Of a DNA stretch of 64,000 bases, positions 20,973 to 34,070 are shown one piece after another; position 1 is the first letter of the stretch; the number at the start of each line of letters is the position of its first letter. The notes below the pieces were generated by a model that saw only the letters and a list, made by a program, of their open reading frames with translations, searched no databases and was not told the DNA's origin. Both the position numbers and the translations under genes were made by a program. This DNA is from Malania oleifera (lineage: Eukaryota; Streptophyta; Magnoliopsida; Santalales; Ximeniaceae), in NCBI RefSeq assembly GCF_029873635.1, contig NC_080422.1:11811764-11875763 (forward strand), read 5' to 3'.

Positions 20973-22747
20973 TGTAAGAACCCAACCCGTGAAATATGGA
21001 ATAAATAAATAAGAAAAGAGTAAAATAGTAATTTGAGTAGGCTTCATCGACGAAGCCATTGTTTTCGTTGACGAAGGCCCTTCTATTGTTCAGCGATGAA
21101 ATGTAGAGGTTCGTTGACGAGAAGAAGCCGAGAGATTTTGGAAAATCCTAAAATCTCAGGCTCATCGATGAGGCCATCGTGACGTAAAAAAATTTCCTTC
21201 ACTGGTTCATCGACGAAGATGCTGCCTCGTCGACGAGGTTGGTTGGGTCAAAGGCTCTATAAATATCCATTTCCTTTGCTTCTTGGCTAAGTTATCAAAA
21301 TTCTCTCTCACTCTCTCTCTCTCTATAGAACTTGAAGCTCCACTCTCTCTCTTTAGATTTCTTCGCCGTTCATCGTTAGAATCGATGATCCAACGTTACT
21401 GCGAGGATTAGGGAAGGAAACTCTACGTGTTCTATAGAATGGATCTTCATTTTGAGGTCTTTGGGTGTTAACCCAAAAATTAAGGTAATGCTCGATTTTC
21501 ATTTTCATTTCGGTAAATCTGTAGAGAGTAAGATTGTAAGTAATTATGGTACTGTGATTTATAGGTTTTGGGAACTCAATTTGCTGTTTAGGAGCTATGG
21601 AGTTTGTGTTTGGATTTTCGGGGAACGGTTAGGGGATTCTGTTTATATCAGTTATTTTTTAAATCGGATTCGGTAGAACTGTGGTTTATGATCCTATGTA
21701 TGTTTTGGCTACTTATTTGGGAAAATCTAACGGGTAAAAATTACGGGGTTTTCATGTTACAATTTTGGAAAAAAGGGGGTGTCGGGTTGCATCTCCGGTT
21801 TCATTGGAAAACCATGGAGATATATTGTTGAGTATATTGTGTTATGGAGATGGTCGTGTCTTGACTTGTTTTAAACTATATTTTGAAAATCATGATTTTG
21901 TGATTACCAAATAAGTGTGGAATGAACTGTCATATGAATATGCATTGCGTTGTGATATGCTAAAATGAGATATAGGAACGTGTGTTCCGAATTGTTCCAG
22001 GTTGTGAAAGAGTGTCCGACTCTATATCCAAGGGTGTGAAATACCACCTACCTCCAAGGGCATAAAATATTACCTCTTACCTGCTGATCACCAAAGGGTT
22101 TGGATCCACCAGATGTACTGGTACGATGTCATGAGAGCCTAGGGCTATGCCATGTGTCAGGGACGTCGTGTAATGCAGGTCGGCTTTGTGCCGAAGAGTG
22201 TGACAACACTGAGTTGATTGATCATGTGTGTGTTGAGAACTATACTGGAACTGTATCGTGGAAATGCTGGAACTGGACTATATATGTTTTATGTCATGAT
22301 AACACTCATATGCCACACTCCGTAATTCTGCCTTATTGAGATATGTCTCACCCTTATCATACGTACATATTTTCAGGTCCTTCGAGTAACCGAAACTAGC
22401 ATCCTAGTGTTGGGAGCGTGGTGGTCGGTTTACTGCGTAAAGTACTTGTGTAAGTACTTGGACTGTAATAGGGTTGTCGTTTTGGGTATTGCTGCCACCC
22501 TGGGTTATGTTTTGTAACATGGAGCTTAGATTCTGTTTGTATAGACTCTGGTATGGTATGATGTATGTATGGAATGAACTTTTCCGCTACGTATACGTCA
22601 TGTATGCTAATGTGTATAGGGTGTACGGGAACCCCACGGTGTTGGACCCTCATTCATTATAGTATCATGCGTGTTTTGTATGATATAGGGACATGTTAGG
22701 TTACTACATCCCACCCTGGGGCCCATTTCCGGGTTTGGAGCGTGACA
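20973..22747 (+). repeat. 3' LTR of chromovirus A
   Basis: The 1775-bp LTR starts TGTAAGAACCC and ends GCGTGACA. It retains the promoter block missing from the 5' LTR: CGTCGACG-type sites (about 21046-21235), TATAAATAT (near 21260) and a CT-rich leader (21300-21350). The remainder aligns with the 5' LTR with many point differences. Confidence 0.92.
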
Positions 22748-23041
22748 AGTCATGTTTAATTATTTCTTATATAACTACAACATTTATGCACTTTTTTTTA
22801 AGAAAATCTTCCATATTTGCACTACTAAAAAGGACCATAGCAAAAGTTGTTAGGACCTTAGCCCATTACCAAATATTTTTGGAGGGTGGGAATAATTTTT
22901 GTATTTTTTTTATTTTTCTAATGAATCAGCTAAGAATTTTTTGTACATGACCCATTATCCAACACCCAATCTTCAACAAGTCCTAAACTAAGTTAACAAT
23001 TTTATATATGTGTATGGATATATGTTTGTGTGTAAGTGCTA

Positions 23042-23077
<36 letters not shown>

Positions 23078-23625
23078 TGTGCATCTACATTGATGACATA
23101 TAAAAGGTGAATATTGAAATGGGTGATTGATAACTATCATTTTTAATTATTTGTTATATAAACTACCACATTTCTATAGTAGTTTTAAAAAAACTCTATA
23201 TCACATTTGCACTACTAAAAAGCATGGAAACATCAAAGATAAATTTAAATCATTAATATTCAGGACGATATCACTAAACTTGGCTTTTAACAACATTATC
23301 TTATAAGTATGACCAAAAGAAAATTTGATCACATCGTCATACAGATGAAATGTTATCTTATTTGTTAGACTTTTAGTATAGAATTTGTCAACATACTATT
23401 ACAAGAGTCTTTCTTTTGACAATCGTGAGAATATAGGAGCATGTCTAACAAAGCAGATGAAAAGGTAGTGATTCATACTTTAGTTGAAATGGAAACATCA
23501 CAATAGAAGTTACGGGTAGTGAGGTTCTTGGTTTGATTTGATGGTCATGAGGTGTTTTTCAATTCAAGATTGTTTTGTTGATGCAATTGTTTTTAGTGAT
23601 TTTGTTGTTGGAGTTATTGCAACGT
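22748..23625. other. AT-rich host DNA with tandem duplication and (TGTA)n
   Basis: No gene. From 22753 to 22832 is the rest of duplication copy 1, interrupted by chromovirus A. Copy 2 runs from about 22864 to 23222. A (TGTA)n run at about 23047-23080 follows a short (TA) run. Confidence 0.6.
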
Positions 23626-23749
23626 CCGGAGGAGCGAGGGTACCTCGGGGTGAGCAAAATAAAAAAATGATAAATTTATTTTCTTTAAAAATGAATGTTG
23701 GAGTCGCCACTAATATTTTGGAGCGTGGTTAGAACACATGATTATCACT
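23626..23749 (+). repeat. Left half of a split LTR-type repeat
   Basis: The phrase GGAGTCGCCACTAATATTTT followed by GGAGCGTGGTTAGAACACAT belongs to a plant LTR-retrotransposon repeat, probably of a Tat/Ogre-like group. The expected continuation (AAATTAAGGGTAGAATCGG, then GGGAAGGTACTAGCACCCCC) is found from 44133. Chromovirus C therefore seems to have inserted into it. Confidence 0.6.
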
Positions 23750-23978
23750 TGTAATGACCTGCCTATTTTTCCATTTTATTATTATTTAAATTTTTTTAAT
23801 AATAATAATAATAATTATAACATCTTGCTCGGCTGTCAAGATCATGATCAACCTGGACCCACGGGAACCAGGGATATACCTGTCATACAATTCTAATACC
23901 TAAGTAGCAAAAAACATAAAATTATGTATATGCCATAAAACATCAGAAACCATACCAGAGTACTACTAAATTTGTTGT

Positions 23979-24035
<57 letters not shown>

Positions 24036-25420
24036 CATCCATAAAAAGTCCCAAAAAGTATCCCTAGGGTCTCAATCCAAAACCCATCTAACCCTAACTC
24101 AACGACTTACCCTTCTGACAGGGTAGCCCAATCAGTCTCTACTGCCGCGGAGCTCTATCTGCCCTTCTATCTGGATTTCCTGAAATGTTTATAATATTGG
24201 GGTGAGACACCTCTCAGTAAAGGAAATAAGCTAACTTCAGTGTGTGGCAACATGAGTATTCTTGTGTGATAAATATAAACAATACATAAATTGTAACATC
24301 CTAAAAAATTCTTACCATTTTATATATATCCATACCTAAGCAGCAGAAACACAAATCATACAACTATTTACATATATACTATACAATACCAGAACCCAAT
24401 ATATATAGACCATAGTCATACAAAAATACCCATCTAGCATCATCTACCCAAAAATATACACAACTCTGAAAAAAAACTCACCCTATAACCAGGGTGATCA
24501 AACACTCTCAATCCGCAAGCCTGATCTACTCTCCTAACTGGCTCACCTGAAAAATGTTAAAGTAATGGGGTGAGTCGACGCTCAGTAAGTAGAAATATGC
24601 AATTACTAGTGTGTGACAATTAAGTTAATGATGCTTTTAAATAGTAACTGAACTGTAATGCAATAAATAATCTGTAAAGCATATCTTTCTTTCACAATTT
24701 AAAATATACTGTATCATCTGTATTTTCTACTTTTCATACTGATAATATCATACTATACTCATCATTTCTTGTAAAACTGTATACATATACATAACTGTGC
24801 TTTTTCCCTGGGACTTTGTATGTCATGATTTGACCCCTCATGACAGGGTTGTGCGGCGCGTAGGTGGGACTTCATCTGGTCGGTCCTCTAGATAAGTCAA
24901 TATACTCTACTCTATCTCAGTTCGGCCAAATTGCATCCACTCCTAGGCTCGAGACTGGCTACTACCTCGTTATAACCGACCCCCTCAACCCGGTGAACTG
25001 AGGATCTGCAACCTCTCTGAACACGACTGACGGTACCCACACACTATCTGAGATATGTGGTTGCACTCTATCTGTATATAGTAACGGTACCGTGCTCTGT
25101 AATCTATATCTGTACTGTATCTATCTGTAATCTTTCCACAGGGATCTGATACTATATACATATATACTCTTTTACTGTTTTCATCATGTTTCCAAAATTA
25201 CCATAACATTGACTTTCTGTACTGTAAATATTGTAATTTCTGTGTACTGTATCTGTTGCATCTTGATGCTACCTTTATATATCTGTCTGTTTCTCTGTCT
25301 ATATACTCTGTCTGTATACTCTGTATGTTATGGTAATAGGAAACATGATATGCTGTAACTCTGTATATACTGTTCTATATAAAGCTGTAATATAAATACT
25401 GATATGAGTAAAATTGTATG

Positions 25421-25455
<35 letters not shown>

Positions 25456-28195
25456 CTGTTCTATGAAACTATTCGTATAAAAGTTGTATATGCATGTAAA
25501 TTTCTTTGTATAATCTCTGTGAATACATATCTATATTTGTATATTCCGTATAACCCCATATACTGGGAAAACCTATATAAACTGTATATATTGTCTATAT
25601 CTGTGTATTCAGTTTAGTATGACATATTGTAAAAGCTATTATAAATTTCTTCATCTCATGAATATCTACTCAGGCCACACAAGCATTTAAACTCATATTC
25701 TGTAAATACTGTATAATAAATTGGTCTATGAAATCTCTGATAGCATTATGAAAACTCCTAACATAACATATTTCCCTTACCTTAACTTTGAAAAGCCCCT
25801 ATTAAATTCTGGCTCTATACCCACAAGTTCCTAACTCAACATCCTGAAAACAAAATTCCCCAGAACAAAATATCAGTATTTTCTTACCTACAACATTTCT
25901 TATAACTGAGGGAAAGACAAATACTGAATAAAATGTCTTACCCTGAGATTGGGACGAAATCCAACCAACTTTTCCAACGATCAGTTCCGGCAGACTTGCA
26001 AAGAACTTCACCAGGAGCGTTGTGGTAGCCTCACATCTTCGATTCGGTGAGAAACAGCCCTGGAAACGAAAAGAGAAGTGAGAGAGGGACGTAGAGAGAG
26101 AGAGAGAGAGAGGAGCATTGAAAATGGATAAAATCTGGGTTTTCCACTATTTATATTGCGGCCTTCGTCGACGAGACACGTCATCTCGTCGAAGAATCTT
26201 TCAGTAATTTCGTCGACGAACCCTGCTTCCTCATCGATGAAATTCAGACTGCCCCAAAACCTTTATCGGTATTTTCTCATCGATGAGGCGTAGTTTCATC
26301 GACGAATTTCCTTATGCACTCGTCGACGAGCCCCTGTATTCGTCGACGAATTTTCTTATGCACTTTTTAACGAACCCCTATATTCATCGACGAGTTTAGG
26401 CAGTTCCTTGAAATTATTATTATTATCTCCAAAATGCGATGTCGTCGACAAACGCGGAGCGTTCCGCGTTCGTCGATGAAGTCTACTGCCTTCTTCTGTT
26501 CTTGTTTCCATTTTCCTCTCTCTTAAATATTTAAATATCGTTATTTTTCGGGTCATTACATAAATCGTATCTGGTAATACTAGCTATAGATTTCTGAATA
26601 AAAATGTAACTTGTCTTAACATAACATATCATATTATATTTCTGTAACATGTAAATCATCTTATATAACTATACAATACATGAATTAATACCTAGAATGG
26701 ATAGCTACTTAATGTCATGTATTACCCCCACATGACTAGGTTGTGCAGCCCGAAGGCGGGACCTTGCAATGGCTGGCCAACCACACTAAGTCAACATGAG
26801 TTTGTAAGTACGATGGCCCTGCCCCACCTGGTCTGGACTACCAAAGGAGCGCCTGCACTACCATGAAACCACATCAACTGTCATCTCCCACACTCTACAT
26901 AAGATGTGTGGTAGCACTATCATGAACTTGTACTTGAACTTGAACTTGTAGCTACAATACCGTGCTCGTGAAATCTAAACTAAACCATCAGGGTTCTGAT
27001 AACATATAGTATGTTTCAAATATTGATACATGGTTTTTTCATATTCATAATAATATTTGACATGACAATATTTCATGAATTTAACATATCATACTTGATT
27101 ACGACATTCTTGCCAACGTAATTCACGGCATTTGTGCCGGCATATGATTATATGTAAATCACGGCATTTGCGCCGGCATATCATAACGTACTGAACATGA
27201 AATTCTTGCATTGTTTAACAAAATATTCATAAAATCATAGTTCCTGTACTGTTTTCATGGTTTTCCTAAAAACTGAGAAAAAAATGCTTATTCTGGGAAA
27301 ATCATAATATTCTGATATACATAATTTCATGAAAATTATACTCATGCCACACAAAAATGAATAATACTTTTAAGAATAAAACTTGATCTGAAATCATATT
27401 TCCTGATAATTAACATTAAATTCATTTTCTTGTTCAACAGCAGTATTCCCAAACACTGTGCTAATACATACATAATTTTTGAAAATAAATGTTGTAATAT
27501 GGTAAATAATTTCATGAAAAATAATGACTTAGTTTATCCCCTTACCTGACTTATTGAGAAGCCCACATAATACTCCAAATCTACACCTATGTGCTCCCCT
27601 GCTCAACACCCTAAAATTGCATTTTTCCTAACCAAACTTCAATATAATACTATCTAAAGTATTTTTTCTAGTCCAACAACACCAAATAACTTATAAAGCC
27701 TAAAATAACTAACTTACCCAGATTTTGGGATAGTGCCCAAGTTGACCTAACCAACAAAGCACTCCAGCAGATTTGAAGAAAATCTTCCCAAGAGTAGCGT
27801 GGCGGCTTTTGATCGTCGAACCGGCGAAGGACGAAGCCAAAAACTTAGAGAGAAGGAGGGGGAGACGTTTTAGAGAGAAAGATAGAGTGTATCTTGAAAA
27901 ATTTTCACACTAAAACCCGCACCTATAAAACACAGATTCATCGATGACACACATCACCTCGTCGACGAGTCTATGAAGGGAGTTCGTCGACGAATACTTA
28001 CTCCTCGTCGATGAACAACCCTCTCAGTAATTTCTCGTCGATGAGACACGCGTCCACGTCAATGAGTCGAAGAGGCGAATGCGCCGACGAGCACCCTGCA
28101 CTCGTCGACGAGACCCTGTTGAAATCTCTTTTTAAAAATCCCTTTCCTCTCCTTTCTTTTATTATTTAAATACTATAATTCTTTGGGTCTCTACA
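23750..28195 (-). repeat. 3' LTR of chromovirus C, split by solo LTR D
   Basis: It is 4446 bp as it stands and about 2.17 kb once the 2269-bp solo LTR and one target copy are removed. Read on the minus strand it begins TGTAGAGACCCAAAG and ends GGTCATTACA. A (TA)n run lies at about 23990-24031. CGTCGACG-type sites are at 27939-28115 and a conserved hairpin block is near 26718-26765. The 5' LTR partner lacks about 105 bp of the palindrome array. Confidence 0.88.
24292..26560 (-). mobile_element. Solo LTR D, inside an LTR of chromovirus C
   Basis: It runs from TGTAACATCC to GGTCATTACA and is flanked by the perfect duplication TAAAT (24287-24291 and 26561-26565). The host LTR resumes exactly (ACATAAATCGTATCTGGTAA) as in the partner LTR near 42612. 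It is 2269 bp with no coding region. The CT-rich leader (GA-rich on the plus strand at 26095-26115) and the palindrome array (26163-26485) set the minus orientation. Its start on the minus strand (TGTAATGACCCG) closely resembles solo LTR H. Confidence 0.92.
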
Positions 28196-28208
28196 TTCTC
28201 CCCTCCTT
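28196..28208 (-). other. Polypurine tract of chromovirus C
   Basis: On the minus strand this reads TAAGGAGGGGAGAA directly next to the 3' LTR, preceded by the lineage phrase TTCGAGGACAAAATTTTA. Confidence 0.85.
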
Positions 28209-28462
28209 ATAAAATTTTGTCCTCGAAATTTACTATATGTATTGAACACCATCCTTTGAGGAAAATGGGCTACTTATTTTATTACTTACCCTCACTTGTG
28301 GTGGAGGAATACCGTGGTTACATTCAAGGTTCTGGGAGACAAAAAATACATAAAATAAAATTCTTCTAAAACCAAAATACTACCTACTATCACAAAGATT
28401 ATTACATACATTGACTATCCTGTATAAAAGAAACTTAGTATACTTACCTATATCTTTCCCAA

Positions 28463-29355
28463 TTATTGCTGGTCCCCATCGAAGAGGTGCGGGTATTTCT
28501 GTCGGATTTCTTCTTCAAGCTCCCAAGAAGCTTCTTCCACTGCGTGATTTCTCCATAGAACTTTTACTAATTGTATTTGCTTACTGCGTAGTTCCTGTTC
28601 CTTCCTATCCAAAATCTATACTAGGGTTTCCTTATAAGTCAAAGTATCACTGAGTTCTAATTCTTCATAACTGATGACATGGGAGGGATCGAGGACGTAT
28701 TTCCTTAACATAGAAACATGAAATACGTCATGTATTCTGAACAAAGCTGGTGGTAAAGCTAGCCCATAGGCAACTGGACCCACTCTTTCAAGTATTTCGA
28801 ATGGGCCAATAAACCTAGGGCTCAACTTATCCTTCCTCTCAAACCTTATAACTTCTTTTAGTGGCGCTATTTTCAAAAATACATGATCTCCCACTTCAAA
28901 TTCCAATACTCGGCGACTATTATTTGCATAGCTTTTCTGTCGACTCTGAGCTGCACTGATTCTTCTTCTAATAAGCTAGATTTTATCGTATGCTTGCTGC
29001 ACTATTTCTAGTCCCAAAACTCACCTCTCTCTAACCTCATTGTAGTATAGAGGAGAATGACATATCCTACCATATAGCGCCTCATAAGGTGTCATGTTGA
29101 TGCTGGTCTGATAGCTGTTATTGTATGCAAACTCTACCAGCGGTAGATATTGGGTCCAACTACCCCCAAAATCCAACACACATGCCCGTAGCATATCCTC
29201 TAATATCTAAATCATCCTCTCTAACTGTCCATCCATCTAAGGATGAAATGACGTACTGAATGAAAACTGAGATCCCAGAGCCTCCTGCAAGCTCCTCCAA
29301 AATTGTGATGTGAAATGTGGGTCTTGGTCTGATACAATAGACACTAGCACACCAT
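28463..29355 (-). pseudogene. Chromovirus C integrase C-part and chromodomain
   Basis: Reading from 29355 down: [18 protein letters not shown] (integrase core aspartate region), [34 protein letters not shown] (near 29185-29130) and TPYEALYGR (near 29090). Then follow the integrase C-terminal block (FEVGDHVFLKIAPLKEV, FIGPFEILERVGPVAYGLAL, 28900-28740) and the chromodomain (VLWRNHAVEEASWELEEEIR, about 28560-28500). It stops with TAA at 28465-28463. Stops near 29208, 29020 and 28975 break the frame. The preceding half of integrase lies at 38240-38721, beyond the inserted LTR E; about six codons are missing at the junction. Confidence 0.88.
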
Positions 29356-30499
29356 GGTAAAAACTGCCTCATCGACGGGCTTGGTCCGCCTGTCTTTCTA
29401 GGTTCTCTAAAATGATTTAAGCTGGGGTGAGACACCTCTCAGTAAGGGAAATAAACTAAATACGGTTGTGTGACAACATGAATATTCGTGTGTTATAATA
29501 ATTATACTGTATATGTCATTTTCTTGAAAACACTGATAATATCATAACTGAGTAAACATACATTTTCACAGTGTTACTAAAACATATTGTATTTCACTGT
29601 TCATAAAATCATCTGATATAACTAGTAATTTTGAAATTTACCTAGGATGAATAGCTAGTTGATGTCATGTATTACCCCCCATGACGGGTTGTGCAGTTTG
29701 AAGGCGGGACTCGACAATGGCTGGCTAACTACTGCCGAATAAAAAATGTATGTAAGTACAATGAGCCTGCCACATCCTGGTCTGGACTACCAGGTGGACT
29801 TCTACAACTCTACACTAAAAGCCACATCGACTATCCATCTCCCACCCCCTTTACTAGCAGGGGTAATTAGCACAAATTTAAACTGAACTAAACTATATAG
29901 CTATAGTACCGTGCTCCTGAAACTGATATGAACTATCATCCAGGTTTTGATAACATATAATACATGATAACATACTGTTTTAACATAAATAGATTGATAG
30001 CATTTCCTGAATTCTGTAATAATATAAATAATCATGGCCTTACGCTAGATAACATATATACTGCGACTTTGCGCTAAATAACGTGCATAACTGCGGCCTT
30101 GCGCCAACTATCAATCACGACCTTACACCGAATATTTCATAAATACTGAACTGAGCATATGTACAGTTTATCATATATTCTGAAATCATAATTTCTTGTA
30201 TTATCATGTTATTCCTAAAAATAACTGTAAACATGCTTTTTCTTGTAAATCTAACCTAACATAATATAACATTCGTAAAATAATATTCATGCCACACAAG
30301 CTGAATAAAATCATGAATTTTGTTCTAAAATCACATTTCCTAATATTTCATACCATATATATATATATTCCCGTGTAACAGCAGTATTTTCCCAAACATA
30401 CATTTTCTCAAATAAACTCATACATAATACTTGCTTTCTGAACATAAACTTGCTATTAAATAATAATAATTTTTATAAAAAATTACTGCTTTAGTTTAT

Positions 30500-30868
30500 T
30501 GATTACGCGTCAAAAACTGCGTAATTGGGCACTTTAACCCGGTCTTTACGGCTTATATTTTTAATTAAATGTCCAATTATGTCCAATATTTTGATAAAGA
30601 GCCAAATTTATCATTCTGTAGTTTTATTGTGCAATTTATGAATTTTGACTAATTTTTTATCGCAGGAAAATTCTCAGAAACTAAAATAGGCACATGTTCA
30701 TATTTCATGCATAAATTTTCCATCCAAACTCCGATCGAAACAATTAAAATTTCTAAAGAAAGAGGAAAGGATTATCTACAACTTTCGTGTTTTAAGTTGT
30801 GCGAGAAACGAGTTCTAGAAGGGCCAAAGTAGGCAATGAACGCAGAGAACAAAGAAAATGAAAAATAA

Positions 30869-30903
<35 letters not shown>

Positions 30904-32275
30904 TATTGATATTTGATGTGACCCGGCCATGCATGGCTGGGTCAAGTTGGATAATTCGGGTCTAGGGCTTTCTTCCCCCTTCTCTATTTAGCCTTCTCTT
31001 CTCGTCTTTCTTTCGTGTGCCCGCGCACCATCCCCTCTCTCCCTCAAACTCTCCCTCTTCCCTTCTCTTTCTCCCTTACTTTGTTATGTTCTCTCTTGTT
31101 CTCTCCCTCTCGTGTCTCTCAACTTTCATTCCCTCACTCCCTCAGTCTTTCCCTTAAGCTTTCCCTATTCTCCCTATTCTCTTCCCTAACCCCAGAAACC
31201 TTTCTCGGCCACAAGCCCCAACTCCAGTTGCATCCTCGACTCTACTACAGCAAGCACAGCAGCTGTTTCTGCTGCAACACCAGAACCTGAGGCCAGCCTC
31301 CCAAACCTCTACCCGAGCAGCAACTTCAGCAAGGACAGACTAGCCGTGTGCTTTCCACTATAATAGCAGCAGGACCTGAGCCAGAATAGTAGCCTTGCTG
31401 CAACCCGAGTTCTCAAGAGCAACTTTGCACTTCTCCAACCTCCCAGCCGAGCTTTTCTAAGTCCCCAAGCTTCTAGCACCTCCAGCAGCTCCAGTGATAG
31501 CCATGGCAGCCCAGCTCCACAGCAAACCAGCAGACTTGGCAACATCACCACTTTCTGCAACCAAACCTCTGTTTCTCTTTTGCTCTCTCTTTTCTTTCTT
31601 TCTTTTTCCTTTTCTTTTAGTTGCAAAATAGTACTTGTTTTTATTTATTTATTTAAGTTAATTGTTATGTTTAGAAGATGTTTTTATTTTATTTTAATTT
31701 TTTTATCGAAGTTTAATTTTTCTTATCTTGCTACGGTAGATTTAAAAATTTTAAATTGTTTGTTTTTATCTTTCTCTTAATTTAAATTCTCGATTTGATT
31801 AAAGCTTATGTTTTTATTGTGTCCTGTTATTGTTTAGGTTGATTGATAGTCTAATTTTAATTCGAGTTTTGTGTTCGTGTTAAAGGTCCAATTTTTATTG
31901 CGTGTGTGTGTGTGTGTTTGATTGAGTTTCCATTGCATACTTTATTTCCTTGTTCGAAGTTGTCATTTTCAATTAATGCATGTTTCATTGTTTCCTTAAG
32001 TAGGTTAGGGTTACCATTCTTGCTTTTTAATTTAGTGAATGTTAGTTTTAGGGTTTAAATTACGTGTCATTTAATTTGTCAAAAGTGAAATTGAACAATC
32101 TGGAAAATCCTGAATCTGAATCGAGTTCAGTACATTTTTATTTTCAATTGGACGAACATAAAATTAGAGATTAAAAAGCATTCCCTGAGGAGATGATCTA
32201 GCCCTTAGGTTGAATTACATGACGTAACTCCTACACTTGGGATAACATTCAAGCTTCTCATTTTCGAGTGAGTCA
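30500..32275 (+). repeat. 5' LTR of the gag-only element
   Basis: It starts TGATTACGCG and ends GTGAGTCA, 1776 bp. It carries a (TA)n run at about 30873-30901, a likely TATA region (CTCTATTTAGCC, near 30982) and a CT-rich transcript start region (31000-31190). Peptides readable in the CT-rich part are low-complexity and not genes. Confidence 0.9.
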
Positions 32276-32280
32276 AGTTT

Positions 32281-32299
32281 TTGGCGCCGTTTCCGGGGA
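32281..32299 (+). other. Primer binding site, Athila type
   Basis: TTGGCGCCGTTTCCGGGGA lies five bases after the LTR. It matches, with one change, the TGGCGCCGTTGCCGGGGA site used by Athila-like gypsy elements and attributed to tRNA-Asp. Confidence 0.85.
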
Positions 32300-32404
32300 A
32301 TATCGGTCTTAGTCTCAAATTAGCATTTTTCCTGCCATTTTATTAGTTTTATGAAAAAGAAAAAAAAGCAGAAAACAAAAACATAAAAAAATTAAGTTTG
32401 AAAA

Positions 32405-34070
32405 ATGGCTGCACCTGCTCTGCGCACGATAATTGACTTTTTGCAGCTTGAATATGCTACTGCATCCTCTTCCACTGTTTTACCTAATGACGAGCTTAAT
32501 TTCATGATGCAACGCGGGAGGACGTCATTGCTACCCGAGTTCTACGGGACGGAATCTGAATGCCCCTATCAACACTTATTAGAGTTTGAATTAACTGGCA
32601 ATATGTTTTTCCATCATCCTAGAACTGATGAATCTATTCGACTGAATTTATTTCTTGCTACTTTGCAGGATAGGGCACTGATCTGGTTTCATTCCTTGAG
32701 ACCTCACTCTATCACTAATTGGTCCAATATGGAGCGTGAATTTCTACATGCCTTTTGTCCCTCACGGAAAACTCAATTTTTGTAGAAACAAATTCTTAAT
32801 TTTGTGGAACATGATGATGAGACATTTCGGGCTTGTTGGGAGCGATTCAAGGATCTGCTAAGTACTTGTCCACATCACCGGTTTAACTCATGGAGGTTAG
32901 CTGATTTTTTTTATACTACTCTTACCCCTGATTGCAAGTATTTTGTCCATACCATGTCTAGTGGAGAGCCCTTCAGCGAGGATCCAGATCAGGTATTATC
33001 ATTCTTTGATTACTTAACTGACAATATCCCACATGGGAACACACTATACACTTAGGCACCCGTGACTGCACACTCTATCAGCACAATTAGTGGTGGAGAG
33101 GCATATGAGCCACCAAACTACCCATATATTCCTCCGCCTCAATACCAGCCACAACAAATCCCTCAGAGCTGTACGTCGTTAGACCTTTTTTAGGAAAGCA
33201 TAACACAGATGGAGAACATGCTCCAGCAGTTCATGCAAACTCAAGTCAATCATAATAATGAATTGCAGGACACCATTAATGCGATGAGCACACAGTTGGA
33301 CATCTTAGAAAAAGAAGAATAACTCACGGAACCTCAGCCTAGTTCTCAAGAGTACCAGCAACAACAACAAACGAACGATGTTCTCTTTGAGACAGCAGAG
33401 ACCGCCACTATTTCGAGAAGTGAGAAAAAATTTCCCCAACTTGAGATGCTCATCGTTGGACAACCAATTGTCTCAGCACCGAAAGTTATCGCTGAAATAG
33501 ATGAATTCAACGAAAAATATGAGGAAATAGACCCAGAAGTGGAGCAATTAGTTGATGAGGAGACTACAACTCATACGGAGTACCAACCTGTGGTACCTCA
33601 CTCTCAGAGCTTGGAAACCGTGGAAAGATCACTCCCGTCTAAATCAGATGTAAAGGAACCCAATGTGGAAGCAGCCCCTTGCAGTGTTGAGATGATATGT
33701 ACACCCAATAAAGAGGGTGACTAGTCCAGTGAGCATCTAATTTTCAAGGAACTAGGTAAAACCTTTAATGTTAATGCTTCTGAAGAACTACAGGTAATTG
33801 TTCCAACCACCTTCTCTCAAACGTTAGTTCGTAAAGAAGCACATTTCCTGGACACGATATTGAATAAAGACGCTTTCTTGTCAACACACGAGGGTCAACC
33901 CGCACACATATTGTTTGGTATATTGATGTGTAATATATCATTTGAGGATGCTTTTTCATGCAGGTATGAAGACTGATCGATTATGCCGGCTCAAATTTGG
34001 AGACCCGCCGGTGCAATTTATAAACCTGCGGCCACTAGACGAAATTCCTCCTGAGCCTCCGCCAGACAAT
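32405..34070 (+). pseudogene. Athila-like gag remnant
   Basis: It starts MAAPALRTIIDFLQLEY. The Retrotrans_gag fold region follows: FYGTESECPYQHLLEFEL, RLNLFLATLQDRALIWFHSL, NMEREFLHAFCPSRKTQ, then ETFRACWERFKDLLSTCPHH and FYTTLTPD (32540-32940). Stops occur at 32783-32785 and 33053-33055 and near 33190 and 33320. A glutamine-rich stretch (33355-33375) and an acidic segment (33446-33724) follow. The frame ends near 34060 with a proline-rich tail. No zinc knuckle and no protease active site are visible, so it is not a functional Gag-Pol. Confidence 0.8.

Larger units (their letters stand above)
12313..22747 (+). mobile_element. Ty3/gypsy chromovirus A, with TSD AGTCA
   Basis: The element runs from TGTAAGAAC to GCGTGACA and is flanked by the perfect 5-bp target duplication AGTCA (12308-12312 and 22748-22752). 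It has two LTRs, a primer site, gag, protease, reverse transcriptase, RNase H, integrase, a chromodomain-like C-terminus and a polypurine tract, all on the plus strand. Without the nested solo LTR (16834-18902) it is about 8.4 kb. The order RT-RNase H-integrase identifies gypsy, and the C-terminal chromodomain places it with Tekay/Del-type chromoviruses. Several in-frame stops make it non-autonomous. Confidence 0.95.

Noticed and set aside
31015-31626. Open frames rich in Leu/Ser/Phe in the CT-rich part of the gag-only element LTR (also 36281-36909)
   Set aside because: They come from pyrimidine-rich low-complexity LTR sequence, occur in both LTRs and have no domain. They are not genes.
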